From RCIO01 sp040880025 (GTDB lineage Bacteria > Pseudomonadota > Alphaproteobacteria > Rhizobiales > Rhizobiaceae), in the NCBI GenBank assembly GCA_040880025.1, contig JBBDJD010000005.1:1-64000 (forward strand): a stretch of DNA of 64,000 nucleotides. The letters are read 5' to 3'. Within the stretch, counting starts at the first letter, position 1, and each line of letters begins with the position of its first letter. This document shows positions 16,157-24,498 of this stretch, piece after piece. The notes under the pieces were generated by a model, which was not told where the DNA came from, made no database searches, and saw only the letters and a list, made by a program, of their open reading frames with translations. Made by a program: the position numbers and the translations under genes.

Positions 16157-17971
16157 TCACCGACTTGCCATCGGGGCCACCAGCGGCGTGATGCGGCGCA
16201 CGGCGACACGGCGGTTGGTGCGGTTCGGTTCCTCGGTGTTCACCTTGAGGTAGGCCTCGCCATAACCCTGGGTGACCAGGTTTTCCGGCGGGATCTCAAA
16301 CACGTCGGTCAAGGCCTGGGCCACCGATTCCGCGCGCCTGTCGGAGAGCGCCAGATTGGCCGTTTCGGTGCCGACGGCGTCGGTGTGACCCTCGATCAGG
16401 AAGGTCTCGGCCGGATTTTCATCCAGCTGACGCGCCATGGCATTCGCCAGGCCTTCCAGCTTAGCGACTTCGGACTGGCTGATGGCAGCGGAGCCGAAAT
16501 CGAAGGTGATGTTGTCGAGATCGATCCTGCGCATGCTGTCGCGAATGCGGGCAGAGTACTTCACCTCGTCGATCGAATAGAGGCGACGCACCTTCTCGAC
16601 CGGGGGCTGATCCAGGAACTGGTAGTAGCGGTCCGGATCTTGGACGCGCCGCGCATCGAGAATGTATTCATTGACAGGAATGCGGAGGCGAAGCGGCGGC
16701 AAGTCACGGCCCGGATCGCGCCAGCGATCGCGGCGGTCATCGTCGTCGCGGTCACGGTCGCCCGCATAGACGAGGATGTATTCTCGACCGTCAGGGGTGA
16801 TACGCGAGCGCTGTATGATGTCGCCGTAACGATCGCGAATCGTCACTATGCGCGTGCCATTCGGCCGGACAATCGTCTCGCGCGTGCGGCCCCGGCGAAG
16901 CTCTTCGAAATAGAACTCGTCGGCGCCGCGGCGCATGCGGTCCCGGTCGTCATGCTGGATAATCTGGCGTCCCGCCAGCGTGAGTATCAGGCGACCGGCA
17001 ATTTCGCCGATGATTTCGGCGTCGCTGTGCTGTTGTACGCTGCTCTGCACCTGGCTTTCCTCGACGCGGGTGCCCTCAGTGGCAGTTGCTGATTCCACTT
17101 CGCTGGCCGCCGGTACGGCCTCGGCCTGGGCGTCCTCGTCGGATTCAGGCGGCGGCGCCTGCTCGGCTTCAGCCTCGACGGTGGCGTCGGCCTCAGCTCC
17201 GGCTTCCGCCTCGCCTGAGGTTTCCGTTTCCTTCTGGCTGTCGAGAATGGGGGCTGCGTCTTCTTCGCTCTGGGCGTCGGCGGCTTCGTCCTCGACGGGG
17301 GCTTCTTCCGCGGCAGGTTCCTCAGCGGCCGGAGCTTCCTCAGCCGCCGGCTCTTCGGCGGGCGCAGCCTCTTCGACGGGCTGTTCGGCTTCAGGAGCGG
17401 CTTCCTCCGCCGCAGGCTCTTCCGCAGCCGGTTCCTCCGCAGCAGGTTCTTCGGCCGCCGGCTCTTCCGTGGCAGGCGCTTCCTCAACAGGCGCCGCCTC
17501 TTCCGCAGCGGGCTCCTCGGCTACAGGTTCTTCAGCTGCCGGAGCTTCCTCGGCGGCAGGCTCTTCGGCCGCCGGCTCTTCAGTGGCGGGTTCCTCCGCG
17601 GCAGGCTCTTCGGCGGCTGGCGCTTCTGCGGCGGGTTCTTCAGTTGCAGGAGCTTCCTCCGCAGCGGGCTCTTCGGCTTCGGTGGCGGGTTCCTCAGCGG
17701 GCGCTTCGGCCTCGGCCGCGTTTTCCAACGCCTGAATCTGCTCTTCGATGACGCTGCGTTCCTCGTCGGTCAGATCTTCCGTCTCGAGACGCAGGCGCAG
17801 CTCTTCGATGGAGGCCTGCGCGAGGATGACGGGCGGCGCGTTGTTCAACGATTGGGGAATGGCGGGAACACCGGAATTCAACGGCGCAGCAGACAACGAC
17901 CCCGTGTAGAAGGGCGCTGTCATCAACAGGGCAAGCGCGGTTCCGGCAGCGATCGTGCGATGCAATTTCAT
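16157..17971 (-). CDS. OmpA-family cell-envelope protein with long Ala-Glu-Pro repeat
   Basis: This 604-residue exported protein has, in order: a signal peptide (MKLHRTIAAGTALALLMTAP), a helical segment (IEELRLRLETEDLTDEERSV), an extremely acidic Ala/Glu/Pro repeat (residues about 85-230), an Arg/Asp-rich middle region, and a C-terminal OmpA peptidoglycan-binding domain (ITFDFGSAAISQSEVAKLEG, FLIEGHTDAVGTETANLALS, NRTNRRVAVRRI). It likely tethers the envelope to peptidoglycan, with the repeat as a periplasmic spacer. Many rhizobia have similar proteins. GGAGA precedes the ATG at 17971; a frame start at 18001 is less likely. Confidence 0.9.
   Translation of the reverse strand: MKLHRTIAAGTALALLMTAPFYTGSLSAAPLNSGVPAIPQSLNNAPPVILAQASIEELRLRLETEDLTDEERSVIEEQIQALENAAEAEAPAEEPATEAEEPAAEEAPATEEPAAEAPAAEEPAAEEPATEEPAAEEPAAEEAPAAEEPVAEEPAAEEAAPVEEAPATEEPAAEEPAAEEPAAEEPAAEEAAPEAEQPVEEAAPAEEPAAEEAPAAEEPAAEEAPVEDEAADAQSEEDAAPILDSQKETETSGEAEAGAEADATVEAEAEQAPPPESDEDAQAEAVPAASEVESATATEGTRVEESQVQSSVQQHSDAEIIGEIAGRLILTLAGRQIIQHDDRDRMRRGADEFYFEELRRGRTRETIVRPNGTRIVTIRDRYGDIIQRSRITPDGREYILVYAGDRDRDDDDRRDRWRDPGRDLPPLRLRIPVNEYILDARRVQDPDRYYQFLDQPPVEKVRRLYSIDEVKYSARIRDSMRRIDLDNITFDFGSAAISQSEVAKLEGLANAMARQLDENPAETFLIEGHTDAVGTETANLALSDRRAESVAQALTDVFEIPPENLVTQGYGEAYLKVNTEEPNRTNRRVAVRRITPLVAPMASR
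17282..17719 (-). repeat. in-gene low-complexity repeat coding for Glu-Glu-Pro-Ala-Ala units
   Basis: About 146 codons of degenerate repeats coding mainly for EEPAA and EEAPA units lie within the OmpA-family gene. Third positions vary between units, so the DNA is a diverged rather than an exact tandem array. Confidence 0.85.
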
Positions 17972-18144
17972 GGTTATCTCCAGATTCAGATGTCCCAACA
18001 CCCAACTAAACAGCTGAGAGGCATGTTGGTTCCCGATGGTTGGCGAAAGAACGCGGCGATTATGCGATCTGTTCCCCGTTGAGTTTGCAATTCGGGAGCC
18101 TGAAGTGCTTGACGCAGATAGCCGAAGGGACCAGTTGTCCCGGC

Positions 18145-18591
18145 ATGGCTGAGCCGTTCTGGAAGACGAAGACGCTGGAGGAAATGTCGCGCACGGAGTG
18201 GGAATCGCTCTGCGACGGCTGCGGCAAGTGCTGCCTGGCCAAGCTGGAGGACGAGGACACGGGTGACATACACTTCACGAGCGTCGGCTGCCGGCTGTTC
18301 GACGCCGATCGGTGCCGCTGCACGGATTACGCAAATCGACTGGAACGCGTTCCCGATTGCGTTCAGCTGACGCCGCAGAACGTGAAGACCATCGCATGGC
18401 TGCCGCAAAGCTGCGCCTACCGTGTGCTCGCCGAAGGCCGCGACCTTGCCTGGTGGCATCCGCTGGTGTCGGGGCGCCGGGAGACCGTGCACGAAGCGGG
18501 CATATCCATGCGCGGGCGGGTGACGGCCAGCGAGAACGACTTGCCCGATCCGGAAGACTATTTCGAGCACATGCTGGAATCGGAGCCATAA
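18145..18591 (+). CDS. ycgN: YcgN family cysteine-cluster protein (UPF0260)
   Basis: This 148-residue protein matches the UPF0260/YcgN family: MAEPFWKTKTLEEMSRTEWE at the N-terminus, the cysteine cluster LCDGCGKCCLAKLEDEDTG, and VGCRLFDADRCRCTDYANR, then VPDCVQLTP. The cysteines suggest a metal or Fe-S site (YkgJ-like), but the function is unknown. The start at 18145 is set by homologue length; the open frame extends to 18040 without support. It is divergent from the OmpA-family gene across 173 bp. Confidence 0.9.
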   Translation: MAEPFWKTKTLEEMSRTEWESLCDGCGKCCLAKLEDEDTGDIHFTSVGCRLFDADRCRCTDYANRLERVPDCVQLTPQNVKTIAWLPQSCAYRVLAEGRDLAWWHPLVSGRRETVHEAGISMRGRVTASENDLPDPEDYFEHMLESEP

Positions 18592-18644
18592 GTGGCGTGC
18601 GGGAGGCGGAAGCGGCATCGATCGCATCCGGGCAGGAGAAACAG

Positions 18645-19064
18645 ATGAACAAGGCCGACACTGTCGCGCTGGTGCAGCGATATCTCGATGCGTTCAATGC
18701 CAACGACGTGCAGGGGATGCTCGCCTGCCTCCAGGAAGACGTGGCGCACGACATCAACGAGGGCGGACGCGAGATCGGCCAGGAGAGGTTCCGCTGGTTC
18801 ATGGCCGTCATGAACCGCCACTACCGGGAGGAGCTGTCGGACATAGAGGTCATGGCCAATGAGGCTGGCAATCGCGCGGCGGCGGAATTCACGGTCCGCG
18901 GCACCTATCTCGAGACAGCGGATGGGCTTCCGGAGGCCAACGGCCAGCACTACAGCATGGCGGCGGGCATCTTCTTCGTGATCGACGACGGGCTGATATC
19001 GCGGGTGACCACTTACTACAATCGCGCCGACTGGATCGCGCAGGTGGAGAAAGGCGCCGGCTAA
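18645..19064 (+). CDS. NTF2/SnoaL-like polyketide-cyclase-fold protein
   Basis: This 139-residue protein has the cone-shaped NTF2-like fold: VALVQRYLDAFNANDVQGML, VAHDINEGGREIGQERFRWF, and the C-terminal strands GIFFVIDDGLISRVTTYYNR. Relatives are annotated as ketosteroid isomerase-like or nuclear transport factor 2 family proteins and act as isomerases, hydrolases or ligand binders; the conserved DINEGG block is typical of one bacterial subgroup. GGAGA precedes the ATG. It lies 53 bases downstream of ycgN in the same direction. Confidence 0.8.
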   Translation: MNKADTVALVQRYLDAFNANDVQGMLACLQEDVAHDINEGGREIGQERFRWFMAVMNRHYREELSDIEVMANEAGNRAAAEFTVRGTYLETADGLPEANGQHYSMAAGIFFVIDDGLISRVTTYYNRADWIAQVEKGAG

Positions 19065-19330
19065 GCGTCCGCCGGGGCTGTACGCGCGCGTTGTTCGATG
19101 AGCAGGTCGCGGTGAGGATCGCGTGCGTTCCAGGGAATTTTGGCTCAAGATGTTGAAATAGAAGCCGTTTTCCGGACGCGGCATGCAGCGTCCGGATATG
19201 GTGGGCGCGACGATCATCGAGATGAACGGCAGATGAACGGCCGGTTCCGGCCGGGTTCAGACGCGGGCTGGATAATCACGCCATGAACTTTGCCCGGGCA
19301 TTCCGCCCGCGCCTACACATGGAGCCAGTC

Positions 19331-19726
19331 ATGTTCAACAAGATCAGAACCGCCGCCCTTTCCGCCGTCATTGGCCTTGGCACGCTTGCCGCCGTTCCGG
19401 CGACCGCGCAGGCCGACAGCTTCTATTTCGGCATTTCGCCCAATGGCCCGAGCTTCGGCTTCAACAGCGATTCCAGCCGTCAATACGACCGGCGCCGCGA
19501 TGACCGCCGCTGGGGCCGCGATCAGGGGCCGCGGCACTTGCGCCGCGGCTGGGACCAGTGCTCGTCGAACGAAGCGCTGCGCAAGGCCGACCGGATGGGT
19601 ATCGCCCGCGCCTATGTCCGCGGCGCGAACCATCAGGTAATCCGCATCGGTGGACGCAAGGGCGGCCATCGCGTGGCGATCACCTTCGGCAAGGCGGCCA
19701 ACTGTCCCGTCGTGGCCTGGCGCTGA
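19331..19726 (+). CDS. small secreted periplasmic protein of unknown function
   Basis: This 131-residue protein has a clear signal peptide (residues 1-27, ending VPATAQA) and a mature part rich in Tyr, Arg, Asp and Gly (SRQYDRRRDDRRWGRDQ). The C-terminal third contains CSSNEALRKADRMGIARAY and IRIGGRKGGHRVAITF. Similar Arg-rich exported proteins with this C-terminal pattern are common in rhizobia and uncharacterised. The start at 19331 follows GGAG; the frame upstream to 19283 has no signal. The 266-bp gap before it contains the direct repeat AGATGAACGGC and a GATAAT box about 54 bases upstream. Confidence 0.75.
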   Translation: MFNKIRTAALSAVIGLGTLAAVPATAQADSFYFGISPNGPSFGFNSDSSRQYDRRRDDRRWGRDQGPRHLRRGWDQCSSNEALRKADRMGIARAYVRGANHQVIRIGGRKGGHRVAITFGKAANCPVVAWR

Positions 19727-19747
19727 ACCAGCAAACCGGAAATTCGA

Positions 19748-19790
19748 AAAGGGCCGGCGGATCCCTCCGCCGGCCCTTTCATTTTTCGCG
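19748..19790. terminator. bidirectional Rho-independent terminator
   Basis: A 14-bp stem (19748-19761 with 19766-19779) and TCCC loop are flanked by A-rich and T-rich tracts. It serves the secreted-protein gene and the convergent SIMPL-domain gene. Confidence 0.9.
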
Positions 19791-19802
19791 TTCTGCTTTC
19801 CG

Positions 19803-20522
19803 CTACTGTTCGAGCTTGAAAGTCATCGTGACGTTGACGCTGTAGGAATTCTCGCCTGCCTCGACGGGCACGGAGGCGTCGGCCGCCTCCATGCGCATGT
19901 CACGAGCGCCCATCGGCATGGGCTGAGGCATGTTCGCCTGTTCGGTTATTTCCAGGATGGCGCCGAGCTCGACATTGGCGGCATCGGCCAGCGTGCGCGC
20001 CCTGCGCGTTGCATCTTCCACGGCCGCACGGCGCGCCTGGTCGATGACGGCGTCGGGGTCCTGGTTGGTGAAACTGATCGAACCGCCCTGATTGACGCCG
20101 AGTGAGACCGAATTGTCGATGACCGTGCCGACCCGGGCCAGGTCGCGGACGCGGACGGTGAGCGAATTCGTTACCTGGTAGGCCGCCAGCCTGGCGGTCT
20201 GACTCCCATCCTTGCCGGGCTGATAGTCCCAGCGCGGCTGGATCGACAGGCCGGAGGTCCGGATGTCGCGCTCCTCGATGCCGGCCTGCTTGAGCGATGC
20301 AATGACGGTGCTCATCGCTTCGTTGTTGGCGTCAAGCGCCTGGCGGGCCGTTTCGGCCTCGCGCATGACCGACAGGCTGACGATCGCCATGTCCGGCCGG
20401 ACCGCCGCTTCGCCTTCGCCGGTGACGACGATGCGCGGTGTTTCCGGCGCTTGCTGGGCCAGCGCCGGCAGGGGAAGCGCAATGGCGGCGGCAAGGGCGA
20501 GGGGCGTCATGATGCGGATCAT
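19803..20522 (-). CDS. SIMPL domain periplasmic protein (DUF541)
   Basis: This 239-residue exported protein has a signal peptide (MIRIMTPLALAAAIALPLPA) and a SIMPL domain with the hallmarks IVVTGEGEAAVRPDMAIVSL, IEERDIRTSGLSIQPRWDY, YQVTNSLTVRVRDLARVGTV and the closing YSVNVTMTFKLEQ. Members of this family (E. coli YggE is one) are linked to oxidative-stress tolerance, but biochemical activity is unknown. The start is at 20522; the longer open frame runs toward the tRNA region and lacks a signal peptide at its start. Confidence 0.88.
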   Translation of the reverse strand: MIRIMTPLALAAAIALPLPALAQQAPETPRIVVTGEGEAAVRPDMAIVSLSVMREAETARQALDANNEAMSTVIASLKQAGIEERDIRTSGLSIQPRWDYQPGKDGSQTARLAAYQVTNSLTVRVRDLARVGTVIDNSVSLGVNQGGSISFTNQDPDAVIDQARRAAVEDATRRARTLADAANVELGAILEITEQANMPQPMPMGARDMRMEAADASVPVEAGENSYSVNVTMTFKLEQ

Positions 20523-20671
20523 TCTCAACTCCAATTCAGCGGCGCGCGCGGTTCGCCTGCAGATGACGGTCGGAGCGGCGGGCACCATCGCGTCCCGGTT
20601 AGAACGCGATTGTGCGTTGATTGGGGCGCGGCTTGTATGGCATGGCAAAAATCACTATCGATGCGCGCGTG

Positions 20672-20747
20672 GGGCCTGTAGCTCAATGGTTAGAGCCAGC
20701 GGCTCATAACCGCTTGGTTGCAGGTTCGAGTCCTGCCGGGCCCACCA
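20672..20747 (+). tRNA. tRNA with CAU anticodon, probably tRNA-Ile2 (lysidine) or elongator Met
   Basis: A 76-nt cloverleaf with a 7-bp acceptor stem (GGGCCTG with CGGGCCC), D-arm GCTC-GAGC, anticodon stem AGCGG-CCGCT with loop CTCATAA, T-arm GCAGG-TTCGAGT-CCTGC, and an encoded CCA end. The acceptor stem has C4-G69 and C5-G68, which are TilS recognition pairs in E. coli tRNA-Ile2. The short D-loop resembles E. coli ileX more than elongator tRNA-Met. The isotype is therefore inferred; automatic annotation would call it Met. Confidence 0.93.
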
Positions 20748-21019
20748 TTTCCGTTGGCCGGAAGGCAGACTTCCCGTTAATTGGGGAGATGCGTCAGGCA
20801 ACATTCATGGCCCGCTTGCCGTTCCTCGCGCGTCGGCAGGGCACAAACAACAATCCTGTTTGCACTCCGAGCAAATGGTTGTGCTGACACCCAATCAAAC
20901 ACATACCGCCGCGGTCACACCGCCGCCCTGCAGTGTCAGGAACAAGAGCGATGGTCCCGCCCTCAAGCGGTCGAGATTGCCCGTCGGAGGCTGCCTTTTT
21001 GGGCCGGGTCCGATGCGCT
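20748..21019. other. gap between the tRNA and the 55-residue gene
   Basis: No convincing gene on either strand. Frames present lack ribosome binding sites and show neither alphaproteobacterial codon pattern nor recognisable products. Confidence 0.5.
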
Positions 21020-21187
21020 TCAGAACAGCTTGTCGTCCTCGGCCGACTGACGGGCGCGGCGTCGGGTTCCATCGGCATCAGACTTGCGATGCTGTTCCCT
21101 TGCAGTCTTGCGAATCTGCTCGAAACGGTTCTCTTCGCCTTGGTTGGGCGCAGGCTTGGGCTCGGGTTTCTTTGTGAAGGTGATCAT
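21020..21187 (-). CDS. small basic/acidic 55-residue protein upstream-adjacent to groEL
   Basis: This 55-codon frame begins MITFTKKPEPKPAPNQ and ends in AEDDKLF, with a charged helical middle (RFEQIRKTAREQHRKSDADG). It is preceded by an excellent ribosome binding site (AAGGAG, 10 bases from the ATG). It lies 75 bases downstream of groEL in the same direction, so it could be the third gene of the groESL transcript or have its own promoter. The protein is likely soluble and largely helical or disordered. I do not recognise a family. Confidence 0.6.
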   Translation of the reverse strand: MITFTKKPEPKPAPNQGEENRFEQIRKTAREQHRKSDADGTRRRARQSAEDDKLF

Positions 21188-21261
21188 CGGTCACGCTCCT
21201 TCCGGGTTGAATTGCGGATCGTTCGGTCCGGACGCGCTGGCCGGACGGTTCAGCGCTGTTC

Positions 21262-22896
21262 TCAGTATCCCATCCCACCCATGCCGCCATTGCCAGCCGC
21301 TGGCGCGGAGTCCTTCGCGGGAATGTCGGCGATCATCGCCTCGGCCGTGATCAGAAGGGCCGCTATCGAGCCTGCGTCCTGCAAGGCGGTGCGAACGACT
21401 TTGGCGGGATCGACGATGCCGGCCTTGATCATGTCGACATAGGTTTCCGTCTGGGCATCGAACCCCTGGTTGCGATCCTTGCTGTCAGCAAGCTTGCCGA
21501 CCACGATCGAACCTTCGACCCCGGCGTTTTCCGCAATCTGCCTGATCGGGGCTTCGAGCGCCCTCAGCACGATCGAGATGCCGGCGGTCATGTCTGCGTT
21601 GGCGCCCGTCAGCGAGGCCAGCGCTGAGCGCGCGCGCAGCAGCGCCACGCCGCCGCCGGGCACGATGCCTTCCTCCACCGCCGCACGGGTGGCATTCAGA
21701 GCGTCGTCGATGCGGTCCTTCTTTTCCTTGACCTCTGTCTCGGTCGCGCCGCCGACGCGGATGACTGCGACGCCGCCGGCCAACTTGGCCAGCCGCTCCT
21801 GCAGCTTCTCCTTGTCATAGTCGGAGGTGGTCTCTTCGATCTGCGCCTTGATCTGGCTGATACGCGCGGAGATACCTGCCTTGGCGCCGGAGCCGTCGAC
21901 GATGGTGGTCGTGTCCTTCTCGATCAGCACGCGCTTGGCGCGGCCGAGCATGTCGAGCGTGACGTTTTCAAGCTTGATGCCGAGGTCCTCGGAGATCATC
22001 TGACCGGCGGTCAGCACCGCGATGTCCTCCAACATGGCCTTGCGGCGATCACCGAAGCCAGGCGCCTTCACCGCCGCGACCTTGAGGCCGCCGCGCAGCT
22101 TGTTGACGACGAGCGTCGCCAGAGCCTCGCCCTCGACATCCTCCGAGATGATCAGCAGCGGCTTGCCGCTCTGCACCACGGCTTCGAGGATCGGCAGCAT
22201 GGCCTGGAGATTGCCCAGCTTCTTCTCATGGATGAGGATGTAGGGGTCCTCCATCTCCACGCGCATCTTTTCGGCATTGGTGACGAAGTAGGGAGACAGG
22301 TAACCGCGATCGAACTGCATACCCTCCACGACTTCGAGCTCGGTTTCGGCGGTCTTGGCTTCCTCGACGGTGATGACGCCCTCGTTGCCGACCTTATCCA
22401 TGGCCTTGGCGATCATATCGCCCACGGTCGCATCGCCGTTGGCGGCAATCGTGCCGACCTGGGCGACCTCGGCCGAAGACTTCACCTTCTTGGCGCGCGC
22501 CTGGATTTCCTTGACGACGGCTGCGACGCCGAGATCGATGCCGCGCTTCAAATCCATCGGGTTCAGGCCTGCGGCCACGAGCTTGGCGCCTTCGCGCAGG
22601 ATGGAGGCTGCTAGCACGGTCGCGGTGGTGGTGCCGTCGCCGGCGAGGTCGTTTGTCTTCGAGGCCACTTCGCGCACCATCTGCGCACCCATGTTCTCGA
22701 ACTTGTCGGCAAGCTCTATTTCCTTGGCGACGGTGACGCCGTCCTTGGTGATGCGGGGCGCGCCATAGGCCTTGTCAATGACGACGTTGCGGCCCTTGGG
22801 GCCAAGCGTCACCTTGACGGCGTTGTTGAGCAGTTCGACGCCGCGCAACATGCGATCGCGTGCGTCGCCGGCGAATTTGATTTCCTTGGCAGACAT
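21262..22896 (-). CDS. groEL: chaperonin GroEL (60 kDa)
   Basis: This 544-residue GroEL has canonical motifs: LGPKGRNVVIDKAYGAPRIT, the nucleotide-binding DLAGDGTTTATVLA, GGVAVIRVGGATETEVKEKK, GIVPGGGVALLRA and the C-terminal GGMGGMGY tail. It forms the double-ring ATP-dependent folding machine with GroES. It lies 49 bases after groES in the same operon and is controlled by the CIRCE element upstream of groES. Rhizobia often have several groEL copies; the CIRCE-linked copy is usually the HrcA-controlled heat-shock one. Confidence 0.98.
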   Translation of the reverse strand: MSAKEIKFAGDARDRMLRGVELLNNAVKVTLGPKGRNVVIDKAYGAPRITKDGVTVAKEIELADKFENMGAQMVREVASKTNDLAGDGTTTATVLAASILREGAKLVAAGLNPMDLKRGIDLGVAAVVKEIQARAKKVKSSAEVAQVGTIAANGDATVGDMIAKAMDKVGNEGVITVEEAKTAETELEVVEGMQFDRGYLSPYFVTNAEKMRVEMEDPYILIHEKKLGNLQAMLPILEAVVQSGKPLLIISEDVEGEALATLVVNKLRGGLKVAAVKAPGFGDRRKAMLEDIAVLTAGQMISEDLGIKLENVTLDMLGRAKRVLIEKDTTTIVDGSGAKAGISARISQIKAQIEETTSDYDKEKLQERLAKLAGGVAVIRVGGATETEVKEKKDRIDDALNATRAAVEEGIVPGGGVALLRARSALASLTGANADMTAGISIVLRALEAPIRQIAENAGVEGSIVVGKLADSKDRNQGFDAQTETYVDMIKAGIVDPAKVVRTALQDAGSIAALLITAEAMIADIPAKDSAPAAGNGGMGGMGY

Positions 22897-22945
22897 GATG
22901 TGTGGTCCAGTTCGGTCTTGAGAACGAGGGGTCGGAGAAAATCGG

Positions 22946-23263
22946 TCAGGCGGCTTTCCTGGTCGCCGCATCGGTCTTCTCAACGATGCCCATGATGTCG
23001 GATTCCTTCATGATCAGGAGATCCTCGCCGTCGATCTTCACCTCGGTGCCCGACCATTTGCCGAACAGGATGAGATCGCCCGCCTTGACGTCGAGAGGAA
23101 CCAGCTTGCCGCTGTCGTCGCGGGAGCCTGGACCGACGGCGATCACTTCGCCTTCCTGCGGCTTTTCTTTTGCGTTGTCGGGAATGATGATCCCGCCCCT
23201 GGATTTGAGTTCACCTTCCGCACGTCGGATGACGACGCGGTCGTGAAGTGGCCGGAATTTCAT
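22946..23263 (-). CDS. groES: co-chaperonin GroES (10 kDa)
   Basis: This 105-residue protein shows FRPLHDRVVIRRAEGELKSR, the mobile-loop GGIIIPDNAKEKPQEGEVIA and LILFGKWSGTEVKIDGEDLL. It caps the GroEL ring. It is the first gene of the groES-groEL operon. The start at 23263 is the standard MKFRPLHD; the open frame upstream to 23350 runs across the CIRCE element and is not coding. Confidence 0.98.
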   Translation of the reverse strand: MKFRPLHDRVVIRRAEGELKSRGGIIIPDNAKEKPQEGEVIAVGPGSRDDSGKLVPLDVKAGDLILFGKWSGTEVKIDGEDLLIMKESDIMGIVEKTDAATRKAA

Positions 23264-23318
23264 TGAAGATCTTTCTGCGACCGGCGCATAGGGCGACCGC
23301 AACCCATACATAATCCTA

Positions 23319-23345
23319 TTGGCACTCGAATGATAGGAGTGCCAA
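23319..23345 (-). promoter_or_regulatory. CIRCE element (HrcA operator) of groESL
   Basis: TTGGCACTC-N9-GAGTGCCAA is a perfect 9-bp inverted repeat with the standard 9-base spacer. It differs from the consensus TTAGCACTC/GAGTGCTAA only by a paired, compensating change. It lies 56 bases upstream of the groES start, so HrcA repression and heat-shock induction are expected. Confidence 0.95.
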
Positions 23346-23771
23346 TACATTTATTCTTGGCGATTCAAGATGTCGATTTCGGTGATTTTTGTCGCTTCAC
23401 CGTGTTTCTCACGCGGACCGGAACATTTTCCAGGAGGCCGCCTTTCGCGCGCTTAAAGGAGGGAGATCTTTTGGACCGATCCGCAAATAAAACCAGGAGA
23501 CGTCTTGTTTGGAGCGGGTTTGAAGCGTATGTGTAAATTACGTTGACTTGCCGAATTGGCTTCGCGGTGTCAGAGATTTCGACCCGCCATCACCATCGAA
23601 TTCTCGATATCGAATGCATGAGCGCCGATCCGGCGAACATGCCGCCCGTTCGAACCTTGGAATGAATCCCGGCGCTGACCACGGATGTACTGGCAGCTTG
23701 GGACCGCGTTCCGGTTTGGATGGGAATAATGCAGGAGGCGCGTCGGCGTGCTCCTGCGGAGACCCACTGCC
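23346..23771. other. 426-bp gap upstream of the small-gene cluster
   Basis: No supportable gene. It must contain the promoter for the cluster starting at 23772. A 7-bp inverted repeat (GCAGGAG 23731-23737 with CTCCTGC 23751-23757) lies just before the ribosome binding site GGAGA of the first gene and might form a leader hairpin. Confidence 0.5.
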
Positions 23772-24035
23772 ATGACCATTCGCACCACCCAGTCAGTCGT
23801 TCGCTTCTCATCCGCCTTCCTGTTGCCCGGTATAGATGCGCAACAGCCGGCGGGAGAATACCGCGTCGACCACGACGAGGAATTGATCGAGGGGATTTCC
23901 CGGCTTGCCTGGCGGCGTGTCGGGGCCTTCATCCACCTGCCGGCGATCGCCGTCCGGAGTTCGACGCAGCAGATGGTGCCGATCGACCCGGCGGATCTGG
24001 AAGTCGCACTTCAAAAGGATATTGAACAATCATGA
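23772..24035 (+). CDS. conserved small protein, first gene of small-gene cluster
   Basis: This 87-residue protein (MTIRTTQSVVRFSSAFLLPG, DEELIEGISRLAWRRVGAFI, QQMVPIDPADLEVALQKD) is of a type I associate with rhizobial genomes; no domain function is known. It starts a run of closely packed small genes: its TGA overlaps the ATG of the next gene (24032). The acidic, aromatic composition suggests a soluble cytoplasmic protein. Confidence 0.7.
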   Translation: MTIRTTQSVVRFSSAFLLPGIDAQQPAGEYRVDHDEELIEGISRLAWRRVGAFIHLPAIAVRSSTQQMVPIDPADLEVALQKDIEQS

Positions 24036-24331
24036 CAAACCTCACCGTGGCGCGCCGCGCCAGGCTCAACCGCCCCGACGCCGCCGCCCACACAATGTCG
24101 ATCGGCCAGACCGTGCGCCTCAACGATGGCATCGGACGGCCGATAGCGCCCGGAATGCTCTATCAGATCACCGGCACCCTTCCGGCAAACGGAGGCGCGC
24201 CGCAATACCGCATCCGCAACAGCGACGAACGCTATGAGCGCGTCGCCCCGCAGGACGACCTCCTGCTGGCCGAACCCCCGGCCGGCGACGATGCCGCAAC
24301 TCTTGCAGAAAGGACCTTCGGTCATGGCTAA
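24032..24331 (+). CDS. conserved small protein, translationally coupled
   Basis: This 99-residue protein includes SIGQTVRLNDGIGRPIAPGM, QYRIRNSDERYERVAPQDDL and a flexible acidic tail. The middle resembles a short SH3-like barrel that would bind a partner or nucleic acid, but this is inference. It overlaps its upstream neighbour (ATGA) and its downstream neighbour by 8 bases. Confidence 0.68.
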   Translation: MTNLTVARRARLNRPDAAAHTMSIGQTVRLNDGIGRPIAPGMLYQITGTLPANGGAPQYRIRNSDERYERVAPQDDLLLAEPPAGDDAATLAERTFGHG

Positions 24332-24470
24332 GGGACAAAAGAAAAGCAACCGCGAGATCAGGAAACCAAAGCAGCAAAAGGCGCCGCCGGCGCCTGAAAA
24401 CTCTTTCGGCGCCCAGATCAAGCAGGCATCGAATGCCAACGCCCCGCGCGGCAAGGGCAGCAAGCCCTGA
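24324..24470 (+). CDS. 48-residue basic protein (Lys/Pro-rich)
   Basis: This very basic peptide (MAKGQKKSNREIRKPKQQKA, then PPAPENSFGAQIK, ending KGSKP) is of a type often found as a small conserved gene in alphaproteobacteria. AGAAAGGA lies upstream of ATG 24324. It overlaps the preceding gene by eight bases and has no known function; the composition fits nucleic-acid binding. Confidence 0.7.
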   Translation: MAKGQKKSNREIRKPKQQKAPPAPENSFGAQIKQASNANAPRGKGSKP

Positions 24471-24498
24471 CGGTCCCCGGGATGGGCGGAACGCGACA

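Noticed and set aside
16109..17092. 327-residue plus-strand frame across the OmpA-family gene
   Set aside because: Antisense of the OmpA-family gene; no motif and no start signal.
23548..23775. 75-residue plus-strand frame before the small-gene cluster
   Set aside because: Composition looks non-coding (Ser/Gly/Cys-rich end), no ribosome binding site, and it overlaps the leader of the 23772 gene.
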